From positions 1 through 42,462 of the forward strand of contig NZ_JASKMT010000037.1 in the NCBI RefSeq assembly GCF_030124175.1: a stretch of DNA of 42,462 nt, read 5' to 3'. Position numbers and translations under genes: made by a program. Below the pieces are notes generated by a model. It did no database searches. It worked only from the letters and a program-made list of their open reading frames with translations, and had not been told where the DNA came from. This DNA is from Streptomyces sp. 549 (lineage in GTDB: Bacteria > Actinomycetota > Actinomycetes > Streptomycetales > Streptomycetaceae). Of this stretch, positions 1 to 7,045 are shown piece after piece (position 1 is the first letter of the stretch; each line of letters opens with the position of its first letter).

Positions 1-297
1 AGACCGCACTCGCAGCCTGACCACCACACCAATGGTGTCCGTCAAAGCGGAACAAGCTCAGTCATGGCCGCGCGGGCTGGACGGCGATATCAGCGGGGCA
101 CTGACGGCGCGTGGGCTCTGAGCGAAGCTCGTCGACCGCCCAGCGCAGACCAGATCGCTGTAGTTACTCGGCCAGCGGACGCCAGCCACACTCCCCATGC
201 GAACAGGCCAAGTCACGGATGAAGCCGAGAAGCTTCCTTGCCGGAGCCCGGGAACAGCGATTGCCTTTCGCGTGAATGGAATCACCGTGGAGGGGTC
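1..297. other. Left-edge non-coding stretch
   Basis: No convincing gene is seen here. The only sizeable open frame (minus strand, 58-321) lacks a recognisable domain, ribosome site and GC-rich third positions. A short dyad ACACC-AAT-GGTGT lies at 26-38. The stretch is slightly AT-richer than the core genes downstream. It ends in the ribosome site of the gene starting at 298. Confidence 0.5.
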
Positions 298-880
298 ATG
301 ACCTTCAAGAAGCGCTACCACATCGCTGCAGCCGCCCTCGTACTCGGGCTGGGAGCTCAGACATTTGCAGCTCCGTCAGCTACCGCTGAGTCGACGCGCT
401 CGTTCGCAGCATCCGAAGAGGCAGTTCCGGGCGTTGCCCCGTTAGACGCCGATTCGACTGCTGTCTACTTAGACGGCTCAGGCAAGGAAATAGACATGTC
501 AGCGGGCGAGGAGTCCACGTCAACTCCATCGGCCCTTGCAGGGTGCACGCCCTACAGCGGACGGGACAACCCCCACTACTCCAGGGGAGACGTTTCCGGT
601 CACGGCTGGTGGAAGAAGGGGACCTGCACCAAGGACCGTGCCGACGTGTACAACTGCCTGTATGAGTGGTACACGGACAACTCCTGGCGCCAGAAGGCGT
701 GCTCGCCGAAGAAGAGACTTCGGCCGTACACCGGAAGTGGCGATCGCACAGTGGCGCGCGAAGTGTGACGGCCGGCAGGAGACTTCATGGCGCAACCACG
801 TGGATGTCGATGTAGTCGGCCAAGGTGACACCGCCGACCGGCCCTACAGGCAGGCCCAGGTCAACTGTCGGGTCTACTAG
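298..880 (+). pseudogene. Small secreted Cys-containing protein, frameshifted near the 3' end
   Basis: ATG 298 follows a GGAGGGG ribosome site. Residues 1-35 form a Sec signal peptide (MTFKKRYHIAAAALVLGLGA, then TFAAPSATA). The mature part has a Cys/aromatic-rich module (GHGWWKKGTC, YNCLYEWYTDNSW) typical of small exported Streptomyces proteins of unknown function. As written, the frame stops at 766-768 after 156 aa. The +1 frame stays open to the TAG at 878-880 and encodes a plausible conserved tail (CDG, SWRNHVDVDV, NCRVY) with GC-rich third positions and two more Cys. Restoring one GC unit in the GCGCGC tract at 754-759 fuses the frames as TVAR-AKCDG and gives a 194-aa protein. So this is a pseudogene, a phase-variable gene or a sequencing error. 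My memory of the family supports the fused form but was not checked. Confidence 0.72.
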
Positions 881-921
881 TCTGCGACATAGTTGAAGAA
901 CGGAAAGATAAGGGAGCCAGC

Positions 922-1776
922 GTGTCGGACGGCAGTATCTCAGCGCAGCCGGGCGTTATGCCTGGAGCCCGGCGGAGCGCGGGCATGATGTTCGCCGCTC
1001 TGTACGGCACGCTGGCTCCCCACTCATGGCACTCTGCGGATTCGGAGCCCGACGCCTATTCGCTGTTCCACGATGGTTCGATCGCGATGGGATGGCTCGA
1101 CGACACGTCAGCCGGGGGCGGTTCCGAGGATCGCATGACCCGTGCACCCGGGCTTTGGGGCATGAACGACGCCGGGTGGGACCACCCACTGGAGACGGCC
1201 GGAACCGGCCTGATCGCGTGGTTCCAGGTAGAGGCCAGCGCAGTCGCCGACGACCGGCCATTGCCGGTACGTCCTTTCTTGCGATGCGCCGAGGCCGCGA
1301 CAGCACGCGCCGGCACCCAGGACCTGTCCGCGGTGCAGCTTCTCCTACCGGTACAGGGCCTCGACCCTGCCTCGCGCCCCCCGTACGCGCCCGTGCCGGC
1401 CATGCTGACCAAGGAGTGGTTCGCTCAGAGCGCCCCGCACGCGAGGACCCGTGTGCAGGTCCACATCAGCAGCGGCCAGAACCCGGCATTCCCCGGTCTC
1501 TCACAGCAACTCGCCGACCACATCGCTCACCTGGACCAGGACGTCTTCACGTACGAGATCCACGAGGTGGCCGACCATGACGCCGTGATCCCTCCTCCGA
1601 TCGACGACGGCGCCTGGGACGGACCGCCCCGGCACAGCGTGACGATGCGCGGAGAACTCGCAGAATGGACAGTGGACGCGATCGGATGGCTCAGCGAAGT
1701 GATCGCCGATTGTTACGCCTCCCTCGGGCTCCGCACACCTCTGCTGCTCACCGTCACACACACCCGACGACCCTGA
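922..1776 (+). CDS. Uncharacterised protein (284 aa)
   Basis: I do not recognise this family. GTG 922 is preceded by AGGGAG at 911-916. The product is soluble-looking, with no signal peptide or membrane span. It is rich in Trp, His and Asp in its first third (SWHSADSEPDAYSLF, GWLDDTSAGGGSEDRM, GLWGMNDAGWDHPLE) and hydrophobic near the C-terminus. There is no Walker, HTH or catalytic signature that I can name. It lies 41 bp after the damaged secreted-protein gene on the same strand. Both are somewhat AT-richer than the genes to the right, which suggests accessory DNA. Codon bias over the whole frame makes it very likely a real gene. Confidence 0.75.
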   Translation: MSDGSISAQPGVMPGARRSAGMMFAALYGTLAPHSWHSADSEPDAYSLFHDGSIAMGWLDDTSAGGGSEDRMTRAPGLWGMNDAGWDHPLETAGTGLIAWFQVEASAVADDRPLPVRPFLRCAEAATARAGTQDLSAVQLLLPVQGLDPASRPPYAPVPAMLTKEWFAQSAPHARTRVQVHISSGQNPAFPGLSQQLADHIAHLDQDVFTYEIHEVADHDAVIPPPIDDGAWDGPPRHSVTMRGELAEWTVDAIGWLSEVIADCYASLGLRTPLLLTVTHTRRP

Positions 1777-1962
1777 GCCGATGACGAAGGCCGCGACACT
1801 GCGCAAAAGGGCCTGACTGAGGCCTATCTGCCTGCGCACGCCGGAACAGCTTGCCGCGAGTTCGAACGTGGCACAGCCGCCCCCACCAGTAAGGCGGGCC
1901 GAGCAGTCGCGTGCGCGAGAAACCGTGTGGTGAGGGAGGAACCCCGCCCCTATGGTGGGCCG

Positions 1963-2397
1963 ATGGCGCTGATCAGGCAGGTCCAGGTCACCTTCGACTG
2001 CGCGGAACCCGAGCGCGTCGCCCGCTTCTGGTGCGAGGTACTGGGGTACGTCGTCCCGCCGCCACCGGAGGGCTTCGCCACCTGGGGCGAGTTCGACCGC
2101 ACGCTGCCGCCTGAGCGTCAGGGGGCGGCGTTCGCCTGCACGGATCCCTCGGGTGCGGGCCCACGGCTGTTCTTCCAGCGCGTTCCCGAGAGCAAGGTCG
2201 TCAAGAACCGGCTGCATCTCGACGTGCGGGTCGGCACCGGGCTCGTGGGTGAGGAGCGCCTGGCCGCACTGGAGGCCGAATGCGCACGGCTGGTCGCGCT
2301 CGGCGCGGTACGCGGGCGGCTGCTGCGCGCCGACGGCGTCAACGAGTCGTGCCTCGGCATGCAGGACGTCGAGGGCAACGAGTTCTGCCTCGACTGA
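1963..2397 (+). CDS. VOC (glyoxalase-like) family protein
   Basis: The 144-aa protein has the single betaalphabetabetabeta-type repeat of actinobacterial VOC proteins: VQVTFDCAEPERVARFWCEVLGY at the start, a PRLFFQRVPE strand, KNRLHLDVR in the middle and NEFCLD at the end. Members are usually small-ring or drug-binding proteins, or metal enzymes. The H in LHLDV and E in GNEFC fit the usual metal ligand positions, but the substrate cannot be read. ATG 1963 is preferred over GTG 1927 because TATGGT (1951-1956) lies exactly 6 nt upstream, the -10 spacing of a leaderless actinobacterial mRNA. The GGGAGGA at 1934-1940 is too far away to serve this start. Confidence 0.85.
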   Translation: MALIRQVQVTFDCAEPERVARFWCEVLGYVVPPPPEGFATWGEFDRTLPPERQGAAFACTDPSGAGPRLFFQRVPESKVVKNRLHLDVRVGTGLVGEERLAALEAECARLVALGAVRGRLLRADGVNESCLGMQDVEGNEFCLD

Positions 2398-2457
2398 GCA
2401 GCCGCGAACCCGACCGCAGGACCGCGCGGAGTGCCTCAGCCGGGCGCGGGCGCGGGT

Positions 2458-3255
2458 TCAGCCGCGCACGCCGCACAGGTGCAGCAGGGCCGCCACCTGG
2501 CGGTAGGGGTCGGTGCGGCCGGCCCGCTCCTCGGCGGCGAACAACCGGTCCCACTCCTCGCCCTCGGGCACCGACGCGCCGTCGGGTGCCTGATCGGTGA
2601 AGACCCGGACGCCGTACCACTGGTGCAGCGGCGCGTTGATGCCCACCAGGTGGGCGGTGAGCGCGTCGAGCCGGTCGGCGCGGGCGGCGACCCCGAGCCG
2701 GTTGGTGTAGGCGGGGTCGTCGAAGGCGGCCTGCGCGCCCGTCCAGTCCCCGGCGAGACCGGGCCGCATCGCGAGCGCGGCGGCGTTGCGCACCAGCAGC
2801 GACAGCAGCCCGCCCGGGGCCAGCACCCGGGCCAGCCCGGCGAGCATCGGACCGGGCTCGTCGATGTACATCAGCACACCGTGGCAGAGCACGACGTCGA
2901 AGGTGCCCGGATCGAAGTGCGCGCCCGTCTCCCGGCCGTCGCCGGCCAGCAGCCGCACCCGGTCGCGTATGCCCTCGGGCTCCCCCGCGAGCGCGGCGCG
3001 GGCGGCGTCAAGCATCACCGGGTCGGGCTCCAGGCCCGTCACCTCGTGTCCGGCACGGGCCAGGCGCAGCGCCTGCACGCCCTGCCCCGGGCCGACGTCC
3101 AGCACCCGCAGGCGCCGGCCGACGGGGAAGCGGGCGGTTATCTGCTCGTCGAGCTGCCAGGCCACCAGCGACTGCCGGACCTCGTCCCGCAGCCGTCCGG
3201 CGCCGTCCAGCCACCGTTCGGCGGCGTCCCCGCCGAACTCCAGTACTCCGGTCAT
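2458..3255 (-). CDS. Class I SAM-dependent methyltransferase
   Basis: The 265-aa protein carries the Rossmann methyltransferase series: motif I LDVGPGQGVQALRLA (about residues 50-64), the acidic end of beta2 (GLEPDP), motif II/III LLAGDGRE, and motif IV FDVVLCHGVLMYIDEP, followed by the LAPGGLLSLLVRN strand. This is the SmtA/CmoM-like arrangement. The substrate is unknown. The start codon overlaps the upstream DUF3043 stop by one base (TGATG at 3257-3253, minus strand), so the two are translationally coupled. The gene converges on the VOC gene across 60 bp with no strong terminator. Confidence 0.88.
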   Translation of the reverse strand: MTGVLEFGGDAAERWLDGAGRLRDEVRQSLVAWQLDEQITARFPVGRRLRVLDVGPGQGVQALRLARAGHEVTGLEPDPVMLDAARAALAGEPEGIRDRVRLLAGDGRETGAHFDPGTFDVVLCHGVLMYIDEPGPMLAGLARVLAPGGLLSLLVRNAAALAMRPGLAGDWTGAQAAFDDPAYTNRLGVAARADRLDALTAHLVGINAPLHQWYGVRVFTDQAPDGASVPEGEEWDRLFAAEERAGRTDPYRQVAALLHLCGVRG

Positions 3256-3857
3256 CAGCGGCGGGGGGCCTCACCACGGGCCACCTGGGGCTTGGGCAGC
3301 CGCATGCGGCGCATCTGCAGGGTGCGCATCAGGCCGTACATCGTGGCGCCACGCAGGTTCTCGTTCGGCAGGCGCTCCTGGAGCGCCTTCTTGAGCCGGA
3401 ACCGGGTGAACACCGAATCGACGACGATCATGATGATCACGCCCATCCAGAGCAGCAGCGAGATGTTCTTCGCCTGAGCCGACTCAATCAGGCTCATCAC
3501 CAGGATGAACACCGCGATCGGCAGGAAGAACTCCGCCACGTGCCACTTGGAGTCGATGAAGTCGCGGGTGAAACGGCGCACCGGACCCCGGTCACGCAGC
3601 GGCAGGTACCGCTCGTCACCGGTGGCGAGCGCCTCGCGCTGCTTCGCCAGTTCGGCGCGGCGCAGCTCACGCGACCGCTTGGCGGCCTCCTTGCGGTTGG
3701 CCGGCGGCTTGGAGAGGCTGCGTCGCTGGGACTGGGCCTCCCGTCGCTTGGGCGTAGGGCGGCCCTTGGGCGCCTGCGGGTTGCGGGTCGACTGCGTCAG
3801 GTCCTCGGTCGCCGGGGCGGGCGCGGCCTGCTCATCCTTGGAACGGCTTCGGAACAC
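3255..3857 (-). CDS. DUF3043 membrane protein
   Basis: This 200-aa actinobacterial protein has a long basic N-terminal half (RNPQAPKGRPTPKRREAQSQ, RKEAAKRSRELRRAELAKQR), two membrane spans (about 118-138 FFLPIAVFILVMSLI and 145-165 ISLLLWMGVIIMIVVDSVF) and a basic C-terminus. This matches DUF3043, whose function is unknown; the charged tail suggests a nucleic-acid or ribosome contact at the membrane, which is inference. GTG 3857 (VFRSRSKDEQ) is chosen because TACTCT lies exactly 6 nt upstream (3869-3864, minus), a leaderless-type -10. It forms a coupled pair with the methyltransferase. Confidence 0.85.
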   Translation of the reverse strand: MFRSRSKDEQAAPAPATEDLTQSTRNPQAPKGRPTPKRREAQSQRRSLSKPPANRKEAAKRSRELRRAELAKQREALATGDERYLPLRDRGPVRRFTRDFIDSKWHVAEFFLPIAVFILVMSLIESAQAKNISLLLWMGVIIMIVVDSVFTRFRLKKALQERLPNENLRGATMYGLMRTLQMRRMRLPKPQVARGEAPRR

Positions 3858-4044
3858 GAGCCAAGAGTACGTCGTGCCCGGGTATGGGCCCCACCCCCGG
3901 TGGGAACGATCCGGCAACGGTGGAACCGCACCGCGCGCGCGTCGCACGTTTCCTCGGGGCCGCGTCTACTCCCTGAGCGGGAGAAGGCGGCTGGCACGAT
4001 CGTCCTGGAGAATGAGCGCATCCGGCGCCGAACAGTGCGGTAAT

Positions 4045-4069
4045 GGAACCAGGGCCCGTAGTGTGGGTC
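4045..4069 (+). promoter_or_regulatory. Candidate ECF-sigma promoter of pspA
   Basis: GGAAC at 4045-4049 and GTC at 4067-4069 are separated by 17 nt. This resembles the GGAAC...GTC pattern of ECF (SigE-like) promoters. The predicted start lies about 45 nt before the pspA ATG. TAGTGT at 4059-4064 could instead be a housekeeping -10, but no good -35 is seen. Confidence 0.4.
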
Positions 4070-4121
4070 CTGAGAAGGTGCGCAAGGCTCAAGTCCGTTA
4101 CGAAGGGGGCGCGCGAGGCCC

Positions 4122-4916
4122 ATGAGCGGTGTCATGAAGCGGATGGGGATGCTTTTCCGCGCGAAGGCCAACAGGGCCCTGGACCGGGCTGAGGACCCGC
4201 GCGAAACGCTGGACTACTCGTACCAGAAGCAGCTCGAACTGCTGCAGAAGGTGCGTCGCGGTGTCGCCGACGTGGCGACCTCCCGCAAACGTCTCGAACT
4301 GCAGCTCAACCAGCTGAACGGCCAGTCGGACAAGCTGGCCGAGCAGGGCAAGAAGGCGCTGGCGCTGGGCCGGGAGGACCTCGCCCGCGAGGCGCTGTCC
4401 CGTCGTGCCGCCCTCCAGCAGCAGGTCTCCGACCTCCAGGTGCAGCACCAGACGCTGCAGGGCGAGGAGGAGAAGCTGACGCTCGCCGCGCAGCGGCTGC
4501 AGGCCAAGGTGGACGCCTTCCGCACGAAGAAGGAGACCATCAAGGCCACCTACACCGCGGCGCAGGCGCAGACCCAGATCGGCGAGGCCTTCTCCGGCAT
4601 CTCCGAGGAGATGGGCGACGTCGGCATGGCGATCCAGCGGGCGGAGGACAAGACCGCGCAGCTCCAGGCCCGTTCCGGGGCCATCGACGAGCTGCTCGCC
4701 TCCGGGGCGCTGGACGACCCCACCGGCACCGCCAAGGACGACATCACCGCGGAGCTGGACCGCATCTCCGGCGGCTCGGACGTCGAGCTGGAGCTGCAGC
4801 GCATGAAGGCGGAGCTGGCCGGCGGTACCAGCGGTGGCCAGCAGGCCATCGAGGGTGGCGACGGCACGGCGCAGGACCCCCGGGGCCAGAGCGCCCCCAG
4901 GTTCGACAAGCAGTGA
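4122..4916 (+). CDS. pspA: Phage shock protein A (PspA/IM30 family)
   Basis: The 264-aa protein starts MSGVMKRMGMLFRAKANRAL, the amphipathic helix that binds stressed membrane. Long heptad coiled coil follows over about residues 25-190 (YQKQLELLQKVRRGVADVA, LELQLNQLNGQSDKLAEQGK, RRAALQQQVSDLQVQHQTLQ). It ends in a Gly/Gln-rich tail longer than that of E. coli PspA. Family members form ESCRT-III-like scaffolds that preserve membrane integrity and proton-motive force. The next gene, 37 bp downstream on the same strand, encodes a PspA-associated protein. No PspB, PspC or PspF is present, as is normal in Streptomyces. An ECF-like promoter (4045-4069) suggests envelope-stress control. Confidence 0.93.
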   Translation: MSGVMKRMGMLFRAKANRALDRAEDPRETLDYSYQKQLELLQKVRRGVADVATSRKRLELQLNQLNGQSDKLAEQGKKALALGREDLAREALSRRAALQQQVSDLQVQHQTLQGEEEKLTLAAQRLQAKVDAFRTKKETIKATYTAAQAQTQIGEAFSGISEEMGDVGMAIQRAEDKTAQLQARSGAIDELLASGALDDPTGTAKDDITAELDRISGGSDVELELQRMKAELAGGTSGGQQAIEGGDGTAQDPRGQSAPRFDKQ

Positions 4917-4953
4917 CGACAGTGGCTCTGAGCCCCGTGAGAAGGAGCGCAGC

Positions 4954-5244
4954 GTGATCGTAAGGATCATGGGGGAAGGCCAGGTGAAGCTGGACGACAG
5001 CCACTTCGCCGAGCTCAACAAACTGGACGACGAGCTGCTGGCGGAGATGGAGAGCGGTGACGAGGACGGTTTCCGGCGCACGCTGGAGGCCCTTCTCGAC
5101 GCCGTCCACCAGCTGGGCTCGCCTATGGCGGACGACGTGCTGGAGCCGTCCGAGCTGATCCTCCCCGAGCGGGGGGCGACGATCGACGAGGTCCGCGCGA
5201 TGCTCAGCGACGAGGGCCTGATCCCGCTGGAGCCCGGCAGCTGA
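4954..5244 (+). CDS. pspAA: PspA-associated protein PspAA
   Basis: GTG 4954 has GAAGGAG (4941-4947) at good spacing and begins MIVRIMGEGQVKLDD. The 96-aa acidic protein matches the PspAA family: a small conserved N-terminal strand-turn (IVRIMGEGQ), a helical middle (LDDELLAEMESGDEDGF) and a C-terminal PERGATIDEVRAML segment. It is predicted to be cytoplasmic and to partner PspA; the exact role is not established. It is cotranscribed with pspA (37 bp gap) and the pair ends at the hairpin 5263-5310. Confidence 0.85.
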   Translation: MIVRIMGEGQVKLDDSHFAELNKLDDELLAEMESGDEDGFRRTLEALLDAVHQLGSPMADDVLEPSELILPERGATIDEVRAMLSDEGLIPLEPGS

Positions 5245-5262
5245 ACACCCGGACGCAGCAAC

Positions 5263-5310
5263 CGCCGGTGCCCCGGCTCCCCTGAACCCCCGGGAGCCGG
5301 GGCACCGGCG
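5263..5310. terminator. Terminator after pspA-pspAA
   Basis: A perfect 19-bp stem (5263-5281 with 5292-5310) encloses a 10-nt loop, with TCTTCC after it. It begins 18 nt after the pspAA stop. It may also serve the converging gene at 5406-5615. Confidence 0.85.
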
Positions 5311-5405
5311 TCTTCCGGGCGCACCCAGCCGCTCGCACCGGACCAACCGTTCCCACCGAACCGTCCGGGCGCGCCACGCCGGTCGGGCGCACCCGGACGG
5401 GTGGT

Positions 5406-5615
5406 TCAGTCCTGGGCCTCCTGCAGGCTCATCGGCCCGTAGATCTTGCTCCCGTCCTCGAAGAGCGTCACCTGGTCGACGCCGCCGTCGAGCAGCTCCT
5501 TCCAGATCTCCCCGATCCAGGACTCCGCGTCGCCCTGCGTGGAGAAGTCCTCAACCGCCACCGGGGAACCGGTCTCCGTACCGTCGGCCTTCTCGAACCG
5601 CCACGTCCACGCCAT
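5406..5615 (-). CDS. Conserved small protein (69 aa)
   Basis: This short acidic protein starts MAWTWRFEKADGTETG from ATG 5615, with a CTGGAGGCGG ribosome site just upstream. The alternating Trp/Phe and Asp/Glu pattern (ESWIGEIWKELLDGGVDQVTLFEDG) ends in YGPMSLQEAQD. I know it as a conserved actinobacterial hypothetical with no assigned function. It has no membrane span or catalytic motif. It is divergent from cobU across 110 bp. A longer read-through upstream of ATG 5615 exists but lacks coding character. Confidence 0.8.
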   Translation of the reverse strand: MAWTWRFEKADGTETGSPVAVEDFSTQGDAESWIGEIWKELLDGGVDQVTLFEDGSKIYGPMSLQEAQD

Positions 5616-5725
5616 GTCCGCCTCCAGGAGATCATCGGCATCACTGCCCGCAGCGTACTCGTGACGCAGCGGTCCGCAGGCGGGGTCCCCGCGCTTTCCC
5701 GGCCCGGACAGGAGACGATCGTCAG

Positions 5726-6934
5726 GTGGACGTGACTCTGCTCGGCACCGGCGCCCCCGCCGGCCTCCCCTGCCCCGGCTGCTCCTGCGCGGTGTGCGCG
5801 ACGGCCGTCGGCGAGCACGCCCGTGCCGCCACCGCACTGCTCGTGGACGGGCTCCTGCTGGTCGACCTCACCCCCGGTCCGGCGTTCGCGGCAGCGCGGG
5901 CCGGCCAGTCGCTCCAGGGCGTGCGCCAGGTGGTGCTGTCGCATCCGCAGGACGGCCCGCCGCTGGAGTTCCCCGCCGGGCTGCCCGCGCCGGTGCGGGT
6001 GCCGGACGGGCAGCGGCTGTCGCTGATCAGCGGGCACCGGGTGCGCGCGGTGGCGCTGGACGCGCCCGGCACCGGCTACGAGGTCGGCGGCCCGGACGGG
6101 CGCCGGCTGCTGTACCTGCCGCCCGGCGGGGCGCCCGCCGGGCCGGCCGGACCGCCGGGCGGCGAACCCTACGACCTGGTGCTGCTCGACGTGGTGAACC
6201 GCCCCGAGGCGCTGGCCCGGCTGCGGGCCGCCGGAGCCGTCGGGCCGACGACCGACGTGGTGGCCGTGCACCTGGGCCACCAGGTGCCGCCGGGCGTCGA
6301 GCTGCGCCGCCGCCTGGCGGCGCTGGGCGCGCGCTGTGTGCCGGACGGCACGACGCTGACCGTCGGCGACTACCGCCGGGTGCCGGACATCCCACGGCGG
6401 ACCCTGGTGCTGGGCGGGGCGCGGTCGGGCAAGTCGGTGGAGGCGGAGCGGCGGCTCGCCGCGTTCCCCGAGGTCCTGTACGTGGCGACCGGCGGCACCC
6501 GCAGCGGCGACCGGGAGTGGGCGGAGCGCGTCCGGCTGCACCGGGACCGGCGGCCCTCCGGCTGGCGGACGGTCGAGACCTGCGACCTGGTGCCGCTGCT
6601 GGCCGACGAGCAGGGGCCGCCGCTGCTGGTGGACTGCCTGGCCCTGTGGCTGACCGACGCGATGGACGCGGTGGACGCCTGGACGGACGAGGTGTGGGCC
6701 AACGGCGGTGCCCGCAGGCTCGCCGCGCGGGTCGCGGAACTGGCGGAGGCGTTCCGGGAGACCGGGCGGACGGTGGTCACGGTCAGCAACGAGGTCGGCT
6801 CGGGCGTGGTGCCCGCCACCGCGTCGGGCCGCCGGTTCCGGGACGAGCTGGGCCGCCTCAACGCGGCGGTGGCCGCCGAGTGCGAGCACGTGCTGCTCGT
6901 GACCGCCGGCATCGCCAGCCCGCTGCGGGGCTGA
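5726..6934 (+). CDS. cobU: Adenosylcobinamide kinase/guanylyltransferase with N-terminal degenerate MBL domain
   Basis: The C-terminal half (about residues 227-402) is CobU. P-loop GGARSGKS is at 230-237 (Lys236). LHRDRRP holds His272 at the position of the GMP-accepting His of Salmonella CobU. WRTVET and LLVDCLALWLTD follow. It phosphorylates adenosylcobinamide, then converts it to adenosylcobinamide-GDP. The first ~210 residues are an extra domain starting VTLLGTGAPAGLPCPGCSC. They resemble a PhnP-like metallo-beta-lactamase fold with a CPGCSCAVC metal-binding-like loop, but the HxHxDH motif is reduced to SHPQDGP, so it is probably catalytically dead. GTG 5726 has AGGAGAC at 5710-5716. Ordinary CobU is about 180 aa; this fusion is 402 aa. 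Confidence 0.9.
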   Translation: MDVTLLGTGAPAGLPCPGCSCAVCATAVGEHARAATALLVDGLLLVDLTPGPAFAAARAGQSLQGVRQVVLSHPQDGPPLEFPAGLPAPVRVPDGQRLSLISGHRVRAVALDAPGTGYEVGGPDGRRLLYLPPGGAPAGPAGPPGGEPYDLVLLDVVNRPEALARLRAAGAVGPTTDVVAVHLGHQVPPGVELRRRLAALGARCVPDGTTLTVGDYRRVPDIPRRTLVLGGARSGKSVEAERRLAAFPEVLYVATGGTRSGDREWAERVRLHRDRRPSGWRTVETCDLVPLLADEQGPPLLVDCLALWLTDAMDAVDAWTDEVWANGGARRLAARVAELAEAFRETGRTVVTVSNEVGSGVVPATASGRRFRDELGRLNAAVAAECEHVLLVTAGIASPLRG

Positions 6935-7045
6935 ACCGGCGGCGGGCACGGCACGCGGGACGCAGTCTCGCGCAGCCCCGGGCCGCGGGGCGGGGCCACG
7001 GGGCTGCGGAGCTACGGGGCCGCGGAGGGCCGGTAATCTCACCGC

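Noticed and set aside
58..321. 87-aa minus-strand open frame at the left edge
   Set aside because: No ribosome site, no family, weak third-position GC bias. It overlaps the better-supported start at 298.
2431..3477. 348-aa plus-strand open frame
   Set aside because: Shadow of the methyltransferase/DUF3043 pair, whose motifs are clear on the minus strand.
5616..7045. Cobalamin riboswitch upstream of cobU or cobT
   Set aside because: The gaps (110 and 111 bp) are too short and I see no B12-box-like sequence or multi-stem layout.
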